Assembly (NCBI GenBank): GCA_004335835.1 | Contig: RWJK01000251.1 | Coordinates: 1-64,000 of the forward strand | From: Scenedesmus sp. ARA3 | Taxonomy: Eukaryota > Chlorophyta > Chlorophyceae > Sphaeropleales > Scenedesmaceae | DNA: 64,000 nucleotides | Direction of reading: 5' to 3' | In this document: piece by piece, positions 9,783 to 21,375 of the stretch | Numbering within the stretch: the stretch's first letter is position 1 | Layout of the letters: each line of letters begins with the position of its first letter | Translations under genes and position numbers: made by a program | Notes under the pieces: generated by a model | What the model was told of the DNA's origin: nothing | Seen by the model: only the letters and a program-made list of their open reading frames with translations | Database searches by the model: none

Positions 9783-11814
9783 ATGATTGAACAAGACTCA
9801 GAGGACCAGGCTGTTCAAAGACGCAGGTAGGAGCCCATGATGCCTGTCCGCTAGACAGCAATACTTGTTTGCATGTGCCATGCTGACAACTGCTTTCCCA
9901 AGAACCCTCAGCATTGCCAGGCAAACCCACGGCCGCTCCACCAGAATTTTGAGGACGTATTACTTGCATGTTGCCAACTGCATATGTACGGCATTGTGCG
10001 GCCCTGACACTAGCACTGCTTTTGACTGAAACAGCTGACGTGGTGCTCGTCCAGTTTGAGGGTGCCACAACACTGCACGATTTTGCCACTGTTGACAAGC
10101 CTTCCTGAATAGGTGTACTATTTTTGTCTCAAATTTGACAGTTCTGAAAGCTAGCAACTGTCTGCTTCATTCTGCAGGCCGTTCAATGTCAGCAGCAAGC
10201 GGTTCTCCACGCCTGCAGCGTGCGTCAACGTATGCCCTGGCCCTGGCGTGTACACTGGTGATGCTGCCACAGCCTGGCAGTACGGCAGCCTGGGGCGCAA
10301 GGGCTTTGGCGCAATGTGCAGCAGCAGCAAGCGGCTGGCAGTACGGCTGCAGTACACAGGGCCAGGGCCAGGTGGGTTGCCGCAGCGCTCTTGCCAGCAT
10401 CTGCTGCTTCTCAGCAGGTGTGCTCACATGCAACGCAACAGCTGGCTTTTGAGTCTCTAACCTTGCTGCAAGCCAGCTGGTTTGTGTCATCATCACGACT
10501 GGCTGGCGTACACGTCTTGCTGTCAACTAAACGAGCCTCGGCAGTCAAAGCAGCAGCAGGTCAGTGCTGCCAGGCCACGTCACCAACCCTTGCATGGTGC
10601 CTGCTGTCCTGCAGCTGCGTATACACCACAAGACCTTGGCAGCAAGCACAGCGCTGCAGCACGGCTAGCGGCCCAGGCCAGCCACAGCCCTGGCAGCCCA
10701 GCAGCAGCAGCTCACAGCAGCAGCACCGCCAGCAGCTCAGCACCCCCACCCGGTGCATACGACGCCAGCGTAACCCGCCATGGCGAGGCAGTGGCGTGGT
10801 CAGCAAGGCCGGGGGCAGCCGCGGCGTTCAAGGCCTCAGCACGGCAGCCTGTGCAGCAGCGGGCACCGCCGCTACAGCTACCAGCTCTGCAGCAGCAGCT
10901 GCTGCAGCAGCAACAGCAGCAGCAGGCGGCTCCAGCGCCATGCACGCATCCTGGTGAGCACGCAGAGCAATGTCGCAGCTGAAGCACCCTGTACACGCAC
11001 ATTTGAAGCTCATACCTTGAGCACCCTGAACGCAGCTGTGCTGCCTGCTAGGTAAACCATGCCCCCCCTCAGGGCCTCGGGCTTCTCTCATTCAGGCAGA
11101 ATGCCGCTGATGACCCACCTTTGCTGCTTCCTTGCAGACCAGCACAGACAGAGACGGCAACACTCCAAAGCAGCAGCAGCAGTGCCCACTAGCAGCAGGG
11201 TGGGACTGACGTCCGCCCAGCTAGCGCACCGGATCAGTGCGGCTGTGCTTGGTGGCCGCAGCACCTCCGCGCCGCCACGCAGCTCACGCTGCACGTTTGA
11301 CGCGGCAGCCCGGGCGGCTGCGGAGGTGCCTGCCGTGGGCAGCTACGATGTCGTGTCAGTTGGGGCCATCAGCAGCAGCCTGCAGCGGCGCCTGGCGGAA
11401 AACAGGTGCTGCCCCATGTTTGCCCAGCCCCTGCTCCCCAGCAGCTGGCCGCAGCGCCTGGGTAGGCAGCAGCAAGGGCAGCAACCTGTGCCGCTGCAAC
11501 ATTCACCGCAGCGGCAGCACGTAGGCAGCGTAGCAGGACAGCAGCGGGGCTGTCAGCATCACAGCCATGACACCCCCAGCAGCGGTGCGCAGCCAGCGCC
11601 ATCAGAGCAGCGCAGCAGCCGTGCGCCTGGAGTGGGTGCGCCTTTCAGGAGTGGCTCACCCGGCCACCCTGCTGGGGTGCTGCCTCGTGCTGATGCTGCA
11701 CTGGCTGGCGCGCCAGGCCCTGCTTTCTACAGGCCTGGCCTGCTGCCAGTCAAAACCTCTCATAGGCGGGCAACATCGCCAGAGGCGGCGGCTGCTTTCC
11801 TGGCTGCTGTATGA
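9783..11814 (+). CDS. Sperm-tail PG-rich (SHIPPO/STPG) repeat protein
   Basis: Four exons, 9783-9826, 10178-10371, 10615-10953 and 11138-11814, close with agreeing phases to about 417 residues. Diagnostic motifs are the PG-rich repeats: RPFNVSSKRFS...CPGPGVY, YTGPGPAAYTP, PPPGAYD, a degenerate VGSYD, and APGPAFYRPG near the C-terminus. In animals and Chlamydomonas-type algae such proteins lie on or inside axonemal doublet microtubules, or act as small microtubule-associated proteins. Between motifs there are Ala/Gln/Ser-rich spacers including a polyGln run around 10890-10925. The first exon is only 44 nt (MIEQDSEDQAVQRR); it was accepted because it supplies the only nearby ATG in the right phase with a good donor and leads straight into the RPF motif. 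The gene implies retained ciliary or basal-body biology. Which STPG subgroup it belongs to is unresolved. Confidence 0.75.
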
Positions 11815-13207
11815 TGCCGTGCTGCGGCAGCACTGTGCACGTCAGGTGCACGTGTCTAGGCTAGGCGTCGGCTCCCAACATCAGCACTTACATCAGAAGC
11901 ACATGCCCAGCAGCCGGCTGGTTTGATGCGTGCACCCTGTGTCCTCAGATGCTTGAGTCATGTTGGTGTGGTGAAGCTGGTCATCAGAATACAGCTGGTT
12001 GTTCAAGAGGCACGTGCACAAAACAGCTGCACGTGCCTGCAACCATTGCTAGCTTTTTAAACCAGTGCTCCCTTCCCCGTCTGCTCCAGCGGGGCGCGGG
12101 TCTGACGATGGCTTGCTGCGCCTTGTTTGGCAACATGATTGTGACGATGGTCGGTTGTGCGTGTGCAGCAGCCTAGGCAAGGCCTCAAGGCCTTCCGAAG
12201 ACATAGTACACCCAGCACATTTCAGGGAGGTTGGAGTCGGATGGCTGTGGCATATCCACCATACCGTGGCAGTTATACTACAGGTTAAACTACATTGCTT
12301 TGCATCCCTCATTGATTGAACGTTGCCATGGATTGCCTTCAAGGCAAGTTGCAGCAACTGCGGTACGTTCTGCAGTGAACACCAGGCTGCGCAGCTTGGT
12401 GCGCATGCGCAGCATCTCCCTCTCCAACTTGCTGTACACCAGTTAGACTGCAACATACCAGACTTGATCAAAGCTCATGAGCCTGATCAGGGTGTTACAG
12501 CAACCCTTTCAAGTTGAAAGATTACATCACAAGCATACACGAGGGCGACCTGGACGCAGGTATAAAGCCCATAGCATTATCAGAAGCACATAAGCGCTGT
12601 AGCACATTAGCAATAATGGCACAACACACAGCCGGCCAGCATAGACAGTGGAGTTGCACAACCTGGTGTGGAACACAGCCATATATGCCATGAACGAGTA
12701 TGGTCATTGCCAGTGGGCCCTCGGCACACCAAAAAAGGCTACCACAGCGGTCACTTGCGATACTATGCACGTCTCTCAGCTGACAAGAAATGGGGGATAG
12801 GCATGCCTGCCATGCGCATGGCAGGTGATCTTGCACTCCTCCCCATGGCTAGTGAATGGTTTGCTGCACAGGTCGCTCGTCCCACTGGTCTGCGCACAGC
12901 CTAACACTGATGTCGCAGTTGTGGCACCTATCATGATGCAGTCTCAGCACCATGGCCTGCAACGCCTTCTGTTTGGCCATGCGGCAGCCCCAGCCGCAAC
13001 ATTACAAAGGTTGGTGGAGGGCAGAGCAACACTTCATCAAACACACCGACAATTGTCAAGATGCAAAAAATGCCTTCGCCGCAACATGCACAGTAGAGTA
13101 AGCTGGTCTCGCCAGCCTGCCATACACAGCAATGGATGCATGCTTGGCAGGATAACTTACGACAGCTGCGCTACATCTGATGGCCATTGGCGGCTGGCGC
13201 GCAGCAG
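11815..13207. other. Convergent intergenic region, STPG gene / PP2A gene
   Basis: This region should contain the two 3' untranslated regions. A TTACA on the + strand at about 13001 could be the TGTAA-type poly(A) signal of the PP2A gene. A short minus-strand stretch at 12365-12440 reads like a charged helix (KLEREMLRMRTKLRSL) but has no consistent splice sites, so I left it uncalled. Confidence 0.45.
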
Positions 13208-15603
13208 CTACAGGAAGTACTCCGGCACCGTCCGCGTCACCTCTGTGACCCCCTTGGGTGGTGCATGGTCAAACTGCACAATCTTGTGGTTCATGTTTTC
13301 ATCTATGTCCACAATGGCTGCCTTGTTGCCACACCTGCAATAGCAAAGAGGAGCAGACAGTGAGGAACATTCTGCATGTCAAGCGATGCCATATGCACTG
13401 GGGGCCGATGGCGTTGATGCTATGGCTTGATGGGTGACATGATGATGATGATGATGACCATATGCACTGAGCCAAGTGCCAACGACATCGAACAGCGGTT
13501 GGCACATGGCGTGTGTCAGGCCCAACAGCAAACACACGCAACCTTGCCACTGCTTCCAGCCTTGATCCTTCACCTGTAGCAGTAGTTGGGCGCACTAAAC
13601 ACTGTCACCACTTGCTGCTCGTGCTGCCAGAGGAAGCCCTCGCTGACCAGCTGGTGAGCTCGGATGATGAAGCGCAGCCCATTCACATGGTTGAAGTGCT
13701 CACTGATGTCCTACAGTACAAACCAGCAGCGGGAGCAGCAGCAGGAGCAGCAGCAGGAGCAGCAGCAATTATCTTTGAGCGAGCTAACCACATGGTGAGT
13801 CATCCCCAACAAGGTCATGACAGCTGCATTGGCGGTGAGCGCCATAACAAGCACACCCACTGACTGCAACAATTGCAGCATAGTAGTGCCCATGATGGCT
13901 GTTGCGATGTACCTGACCATAGGTGTAGCCGGCCCCACGTGGGCTGATGCCCCAGCCCATGCGGTCATCTGGATCACTCCACAGCAGGTCGCACATGGGC
14001 CCCTCGTGCGGCACCTCCTCAAATCGGTGCAGCTGGTTGATCTGATCTAGCGTGTCCATGGCAGGCGACAGACCTGGACAGATGAACGGGCAACCAATAA
14101 GAGAGCAGGGCACTTGCTCATTTGCTGAGATGAATTGTCTGGGCAGAACCCAAACAATCTAGCTGCCTCACTGCAAAAGACATCCAGCTGCCAGCTGCAA
14201 ACAATGCATTTCTTGCAGCTGCATGACACATTTGAAGGGTTCCTGTGCTGCTTAATTATTCTCCTCACCTGCGTGCGGGCAGAACAGCTGGTTCTCGATC
14301 ACTGCTGCGAGCGGCAGGCTGTCGAACAGGTCTGTCAGCACCTGCCAGATGCGTGCGCTGCCATACTTGCGTAGGCACTCCTCATAGAAGCCATACACCT
14401 GAATGCAGCAGCAGCCGCACAGCAGACGTGGTTCTTTGGTGGCAACAGATGTCACAGTGAGTTTTTGGGAAAGTTGAAGCATCTACACTTCAGACTATAC
14501 GTTTGGTCTGCCAACAGCAGTGCGGCGCTGTCATTGGTACGGAACCATGACGCCAAGCAGCACGGGCAAGACCTGCAGGCCTATCCCCACCTGCGTGATC
14601 TGCCTGCTCTCGTGGTTGCCCCGGATGATGACCACCCTGTTGGGCCACCGCACCTTGAGCGCCACCACCATGCACACTGTTTCTACACTGTAGTAGCCCC
14701 TGCAGGCAGCAGCACAGATCACACCATGTCACCTTCCTGGATCACCTGGACAGAAGTTGTGTGCATGGGCAACACATACTAAGGCATTTGGGGCCTACTT
14801 TCAGCAATGGATCAGCCACCCTAGTGTGCTTGCAAGGCTTCTTGCCACTGTGCTATTCCGCAAGGCAGTTGTTTGTGAAGACCAAGGGGTAGAAGATGTA
14901 ACAACAGCAGCATGCAGCGACGTGCTGTGCAGCGTGCTCGGTATGCCTGACGCACCGATCCACGTAGTCTCCCAGGAACAGGAAGTTCGTGTCTGGTGCG
15001 CTGCCGGCGATCTTGAAGATTTCCATCAGGTCATGGAACTGTCCATGCGTGTCACCCACCACCACCACGGGTGCCCGCACATGTGTTACATTGCTCTCAC
15101 GGGATAAGAGCTCCTGCAACATACCATACAGGCATGTTATCAGGTGCTTTCCCTCTAGAGTTCAACGACTGCGTTGATAGCGCACCGTGCAGGTTCAAGT
15201 AGACAGCTGCTGTAATGTCAGCAACGTTTCCCTCTCTCAGGCGGTGCTGTCTGCTGCTGCTATACTGGAAAATACACTAGCAAGCCACTATTTTTATGGT
15301 GCATGCTGTGCACTGCTGAGCTGTAGCTGGCTCACAGTTGCATACTTGTTTCCAGCCTGCACCTGCTGCAAGCTGCTGCATGCTGCACCTGCTCGAGCTG
15401 CACCTGCTGTCCTGCAGGACTGCTCTGATATGATGAAGCTAATCACAATATGCAGATGGGGCGTATGTCTCCATGCGTACCTTGCACTTGGCTGCAAGCT
15501 CAATAACTTCCTGCTCACTCAGGTAGCGGCACTCGCTCAGTTGAGCTATGCGTGCATCACTGATGGCTGTCTCCTGCTGTGCCAGCACCTTTTCGAGCGT
15601 CAT
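13208..15603 (-). CDS. Serine/threonine protein phosphatase PP2A catalytic subunit, divergent
   Basis: Seven exons read on the minus strand (15481-15603, 14956-15113, 14591-14699, 14269-14398, 13913-14073, 13574-13710, 13208-13334) close in phase to 314 residues, against about 306-309 for PP2A-C. The PPP-family metal and catalytic motifs are all present: [33 protein letters not shown], then [21 protein letters not shown] and [11 protein letters not shown]. The C-terminus ends in YFL, the carboxymethylated tail of PP2A, PP4 and PP6. The GQDIS and FDHAP segments favour PP2A over PP4 or PP6. The protein would dephosphorylate phosphoserine and phosphothreonine with a scaffold A subunit and a variable B subunit. 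Oddities: GDVHGQ is GDTHGQ, and the usual LHGGLSP is PHAGLSP, an Ala next to a metal-ligand His, spread over an exon junction. It looks like a divergent paralogue rather than the main PP2A-C. Confidence 0.92.
13438..13458. repeat. (ATG)n microsatellite in PP2A intron
   Basis: About six ATG/GAT units lie in the last intron of the PP2A gene. Confidence 0.85.
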
Positions 15604-16418
15604 GGCACCTGTGCAGCCCAGCATGTGCCGCAGCATTGCAAGGCCAGGGCCGCATGAGTATCAGCAGGACCAGGTGAGCAGGCAGCAGTTGAAAAGTCAT
15701 ACACTGGTCAACCTCCCAACAGGCCCGTCAAGGACAGCGTCGGTTATAGCCTAGGGCGTGTGCACTTCTTGACAAGATAGAACTAATGCTGATGCATTAG
15801 TCTGGCGCAAAGGCGCGGGGGCAATCACACCTCTTGCTCGACAGCTTCAGCAGGCTGGCCGGCAGAGCACTAAGGAACCGCTGAAAGCTATTTCATAGAG
15901 CAGTTGGAATACAAAAAAAACCAGCTGTGTGATGCAGGACCGTGTGTTCCAAGTGCTGTGGCCGCTGTGAGCAACACCCCCGGTTGATACGGTGAAAGCA
16001 ATTGATAAGGAGAGAGGCAAGAGACGGAGAGAAAATCCTCATCTCTATTTCAATGATTTGCCCTTTCCCGGGCCTGGGCTGAGGACCCTGGTTTTCAAAA
16101 TAAACAGCTGGTTCTGTGTGCGAGAAAGTGCACACAAAGATCGTTGTGCTCGCAGCTGTCGTTACTTCTGTTTGAGTTAGTTGCTGATTCTTCGTTTGGA
16201 TTTGTTGTGAAAGGCCCCGTCGGAGTTTCGGCCGTCCACAGGCAGCAATAGCAGATTGGTGCCATCTACGCATGAAAATCGCGCTTCGCATGTAATGGTT
16301 TATGAGTGATCGAAACATGGGTAACGTAGCACGTCATGGTTGCAGCAGGGCAGCAGCAGAACCGGTGTTGTGAACAGACACCAGGGTCCACAGCACCTGG
16401 CACCTACAGACAAAGCAA
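15604..16418. promoter_or_regulatory. Divergent 5' region, PP2A / AUG8-like gene
   Basis: About 815 bases separate the two start codons. The central part (15990-16240) is AT-richer. Nothing coding is supported and no promoter motif is clear. Confidence 0.4.
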
Positions 16419-19400
16419 ATGCAGGACAACGACCAGCAAGGCTTTCTGGGAGCTCCTAGCACCGACCTTGCAGGTAAGTGTGGCTTCCACATGTGCCATA
16501 GCATGGTAGTGGCAGGCACCCAGTTGCTGGCCACCCACAGGGTGTAGGTACGCCACAGCTACAGCGGTCCACTGTTGCTGAAATGTTGTGGCTTCATACT
16601 GATATCAGGCCTTTTGCTTGGCATCTGCAGCCCGTACTGCTGGTGGAAAACCAAAGACTCGTGAGGTGGGTGCTACAGCTTTGATGCATAACCAGCAAGG
16701 CATACCTGCCGCTGTCAAGTACCCTGTTTGCTGCATGTAGTGCATCCCTGCTGATGATTGTGTACCATATGAACCCGCTGCATGATCCCTGGAACTTTGC
16801 TGAAGATGCGGCGAAAGCTGCAAGCACAGTGGTGTCTTTCCTACAATGACGTAGCGCCTGGCACTTCGGGTGGCTGCACGGCATCCTGCAGGTCAAGGCT
16901 CGCTACCTGCAGGCAAAGCCCACACCTGCGTCACATAGGCAGCTGCCGCCAGGGGGGCGGCCGAGCCAGGCTTTCCAAAGTGCTCCTGCAGGATGGGTGG
17001 AGCTGCAACTTCCCAATCACCATGGCTCAACGCCGCTCATGGTCAACACTGCTGCAGCAGGCAGTAGCGCTAGTGCAGTGTTCACACAAACAGGCAAGCC
17101 CAGGCGCACAACCGCCCAGCCTACACCAGCAACGGGTGCGACCCAACAGCGTGCATTGCTGCAGCAGCGCCGACAGCAGCAGCAGCAGCAGCAGCAGCAG
17201 CAAGCAATCACAGCAGGGCTGGTCACTCCAGCCCCAACGCAGCAAGCTGCTGGGCAACAGCGACAGCAGCAGCAGCATGATGTAGCGCCCATGCCAGACA
17301 CAGGCAGGAATGCCAGCACAGCAGGGCCGCCGCAGCAGCTGCACAGCACCAGCGTGAGCGGGGCTCTCATCAGCCCTGGCTCATCCCGCAGCAGCACCAG
17401 CTGCAGCGTCAGGCATGGCCATGACGTGGGAACCACAGCAGGCAATTCTGCGTCCCACGCACGCCACCCTGGCAGTGTGGCTGCTGCTGAGCTTCAGACG
17501 CCGCAGGCCAGCCGGTTGTCAGCATCCATGGGCCTCGGCTGCCCCTCTGCTGTGCAGCTGGGCAGGATGGGCATGAGCCTGGATATTGGCTCAGCCATGC
17601 GGGGCAGCAGTCGGCGGCCATCAGACAAGGAGGCTGCGGAGCTCAAGGCCAAGCTGGAGGCATACAAGGCCAGCAAGCAGCAGCACTCAGCCAGAGGGGC
17701 ACCAGTGTCAGCGCGTGGAAGCAGCCAGGGTGGGTTCAAGGAGCCTGCCCCAAAGACCATGTTCAAGGCTGCAGCAGCATCCATGGCTGGCTTGGTCAAG
17801 GCACCCAACTCTGCACGTGGGGCGCCTAGCCTGCCACGGGGTGCACCGGCACGGCCTACCCCCGGCACCACAGGCGCAGTGGCAGCAGCAGCTGCCGCTA
17901 CACCTGCTGCACCACCGCCCAGCAGCACAGCAACAGCAGGCAGCTCTCCGGCATCAGCGTTTACAGCCACCATGGCCACGCTGCAGCACACAGGCAGCGG
18001 CAGCAAAGGCAGCCGGCCGCCTTCCAGTGGTGGCAAACAGCAGGCCTCAGGCCGGCCTGCTGGTGTGCCTGCACTGCCCATGGACTGGCTGCAGCAGGCC
18101 GGCGCCGGCTCAGCCGTGACACCCAGCAGGGCGCAGCTGCTGCGGCGGGCGTCGCTGCCAGGGTCAGCCACCAAGATTCCAACCCTGAACCTGAGTGCAG
18201 CAGCTGCGCAGCAGCAGCAACAGCAGCAGGCCGAGGGTGTTGGTGTGTCCGCGCCTTTGACTAGCAGGCGCGTCAGCAGCGCAGCATGTGTCCCGTTGCC
18301 TGACGCCACACCCAGAGCGTTCCGTGATGCGCCACCCAGCCGCCTGCCCAGGACACCTCGGGGGCCCATGCAGCTGGCTGCTGCTGAACCTGCCCCAGCA
18401 CGCGCAGCAGCTGCTGCAGTGCCCAGCCTGAAGCTGGCTGGGCTGTCAGCTGCTGCTGGCGGCAGCACGACCCCTGCTTCAGGCAGCATGTCCAGCAGGC
18501 ACAGGCCCAGAGCTGCAGGAGCAGCAGCAGCAGCTCACCCTCCCAGCAGCAGCAGGACACCACGCTTGTCCGGCATGCCTGGCTCTGCAGGCCCCAAGGC
18601 CGCAGGCACACCACCACGGCCTATGACAGCACGGCACCAGACACACGCCAGCGGGGCTGCTGCAGTGGCAGCAGCACTGGTAGCAGCAGCACAGCAGCAT
18701 GACAGAGGCGTCAGGCCAACTCCCCGCGGGCAAGGCTCGGCTGGAACAGCCACATCTTCTGCTGGTGCTTCTGCGTCTTTGAGTGCATCTGTCAGCAGTT
18801 GTGTTGCGGGCGCTGCTGCTGCTAAGCAGACGGGTCAGCAGGGCACTGAGGGTGTTCGGCAGCAGATGCAGCTGCAGTGCTTGCAGCGCATGCAGCTGAG
18901 GCACCTCATCGCCAGGATGGAGGCAGCGCTGCACGCAAAGAAAGACAAGGTGACGACACACCAGCTCTTTGCAGACCTGAATGTGTGCATTGATGTTCAG
19001 GCATTGTCGTCAATGTTGCACCAATATGCTACTTGCTGTGTCTGAGGGCTGCCTTCCACCGCAGTTGTATGCAGCCTGTTACAGCCTTGCATGCACGTAC
19101 AACTGACAGCTGCCTTGCATGGTTTTATGTGTGGTGTGCTGCAGGCCAACACTGCCATCGCTGCAGCAGCTGCTGCTGTTGTGGACCTGTACAGCGAGCT
19201 GCAGGCGGTGAAGGGCCACCTGCAGCATGAGCAGTGGCGCAATGAGCTGCAGCAGGTGCTGCAGCGGCAGCTGCCAAAGCTCAAGGCGTGGGCTGACCTG
19301 CAGGTGAGGCTGGCTGGCTGGCCCGCGCAGCAACAGTGCAAGTTAAGCAGCAGGTGGTCACACACGCACGCTTAGCGAGCCTGGGCCATGGTACACCATG

Positions 19401-20021
19401 TTGATCAATCAACTGGCCTAAGCCGCACACATAAACACCGCCACTACCTGCAAACCAACTTTTGATGCTGCGCCGTTCCTGCTGCAGGCCCAGCACAGCA
19501 GCAACCTGGGACAGCTGCAGGCAGCCTGCCGCACTGCGCTGTCGCACGTGCCGCTGCTCAACGGCGCCAGCGTGGGGCACGCCCCTGAGGCGCCCGACCT
19601 GGACCTGCTGCAGCGGCAGCTGGTGCATGGCATGCAGCTGCTGCAGGAGGTGCAGCCGGCACTGCAGCAGCTGCTGGGGCCAGACCTGGCAGCCATCCAC
19701 AGCAGCAGCAGCGCTGCTGCAGGCGCAGCTGCTGCAGCATCCTCAGGTGGCCAGCAGGGCCCTGAGGCAGCTGCTGGCCAGCAGGGCAGTGCTGCAACTG
19801 CACAGAAGCCGCGGCCAGGGCTGCAGCCTGTGCACAACAGCATCAAGACGACCGCTGTGCTGGCGGAGCAGCTGATGTCTGTGGCGAGTGAGGAATGCAG
19901 CCTGTTGGGGCAGCTGGCGCAGCAACTGTCGCAGCTGTCAGACCTGCATCTGTACGCCAACAGCATGCAGGTGCAGCTGGAGCAGATGAAGCAGGCAGCA
20001 GCAGCGCAGGGCGGCATCTGA
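16419..20021 (+). CDS. AUG8: AUG8/HAUS8-like augmin subunit (QWRF family), microtubule-associated
   Basis: Five exons, 16419-16473, 16631-16665, 16892-18949, 19145-19303 and 19488-20021, close in phase to about 946 residues. The two tiny 5' exons lead into KPKTREVKARYLQ, which matches the N-terminal motif of plant QWRF/AUG8 proteins (REVSSRYLS) and animal HAUS8 (VVKSRYLQ); this basic region binds microtubules. A long disordered middle follows, with a polyGln run (about 17175-17205) and many Ser/Ala/Pro/Arg stretches. The C-terminal ~240 residues form the conserved helical part: QLRHLIARMEAALHAKK, where plants have the QWRF box, then LYSELQAVK, LKAWADLQAQHSSNL and SVASEECSLLGQLAQQL. These match the plant pattern LEEWALLDRDHSSSL and VxAxERALLDxC in order and spacing. 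Augmin recruits gamma-tubulin to existing microtubules so that spindle and cortical arrays branch. The literal QWRF tetrapeptide is not conserved. A separate QWRF-family microtubule protein is the main alternative. Confidence 0.78.
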
Positions 20022-21329
20022 GGTGGAGCTGCGGAACTGCTGCCCAGCCGTGCTGAGGCATCACCATATCCTTGGACCCATGTTTTGCTGCACATGCCAT
20101 GCAGCATTTTGTGAGGTGTGGTCCTTTCCAGCAAGCCCTGGCGCCAGCAGAGCGTCTGTGGGTGCATGATCTTAGTGTTGGTGTGGTAGCTCTCCTTTCT
20201 ATGTGCTGGCATGGAACCCATTGCAGCAAAGTGGCTGATGTTTCACAGCATGCAGTGGGCTCTGCTGGACGACCTGCTGCTGGGGAACGGTACTGCAGCA
20301 CGCTGTATGCCGGCGTGGGTTTTGAGCATGCTGCTGCAGGCCAGCGATGTGCTTTGCCTGGCCAGTCAGCCTGAGGCACTGTGTACCCACTGTTCTACGT
20401 ATGTTGTGCGGCACGTTTACTCATGCCCTGAGTAACCCAGTAAATTGTTTTGCATCGGCTATTAGATGGCATGTTGGGGGCAATTGTTGAGCGGGCAAGT
20501 GCTGCTAATCACGCCTTCAACCCTTGTGCGTGCTCTGCAACCATGGCATCAACTTGATGTTGAACATATGTTGCAGCCTGCAGGCCCAGGCCGCCTGCAT
20601 GATTCGTGCCTGTCAATCACTGCGTTAGCCTATATAATCTGCTGAGGCTGCGCTGCTGTTGCAACCAATCCCAGCCGCCTGGCCTTTGCAGGTTTATGCA
20701 TGTTTTCTGCAGTCTGTCAGCTGGCTACACTGGCATGCTGCAAGCAGTGCAGTGTTGCAAAGTGTGTTGCCTGCAACTCTTTACGATTAACACTATGCGT
20801 TCATCACTGCGTCCTGGTGTTGAGAACAAGGCTTTAGCTGCAGCCTGCAGGTGTTGTGAAAGCAGAGAGCAGCACAGGGCCCTGGCTGACGTCAAGGAAG
20901 CTGCAGGGTCTCCAACATTTGTAAAATTGTTGGCAGCCCGCAGCTGCAGCTGGCGCTGCCTGCAGGTGCTGGCAGCAACTGCTGCTTCCGAAGCATGAGT
21001 CATCATGAAGCACTGATTGCAGGAGGCATGACTGTTACCCTCAGCTAAGGACAAAGGCCGCCCTGGTCTGCACTGTCTCCAAATCCAAGCGCGACCCGCT
21101 TCATTCCATGAGGGGGAACAACACACATCAATCGTGGCAGCCTGAACATTAGCATGCGGCACTGCCAGCGTGCAACACTAAAGTGGATTACAACAACACG
21201 GCAACCAACATGCAACCTGCACAGCCGCATGCTTGGCCCGCTGGCTCACAGCTCAACAGTTCAAGTGCAGGTGCTGGCAACAGGATCCGGCGCATGCTGC
21301 CCGTGCTCGGCATAACTCATCCCTGCCAG
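20022..21329. other. Convergent intergenic region, AUG8-like / mitochondrial uS3
   Basis: Both 3' untranslated regions should lie here. A + strand TTACA at 21188-21192, i.e. TGTAA for the minus strand, is 138 nt after the uS3 stop and is a good candidate poly(A) signal. Short frames around 20211-20435 and 20606-20998 have no recognisable content. Confidence 0.45.
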
Positions 21330-21343
21330 CTACTGCTCAGGGA

Positions 21344-21375
<32 letters not shown>

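Noticed and set aside
12365..12440. Minus-strand charged helix-like stretch (KLEREMLRMRTKLRSL) as a coding exon
   Set aside because: No pair of splice sites keeps this frame open, the nearest acceptor puts a stop in it, and no partner exons are nearby.
20211..20435. 74-codon + strand frame after the AUG8-like gene
   Set aside because: It lies in the presumed 3'-UTR, has no recognisable motif, and short open frames are expected there by chance.
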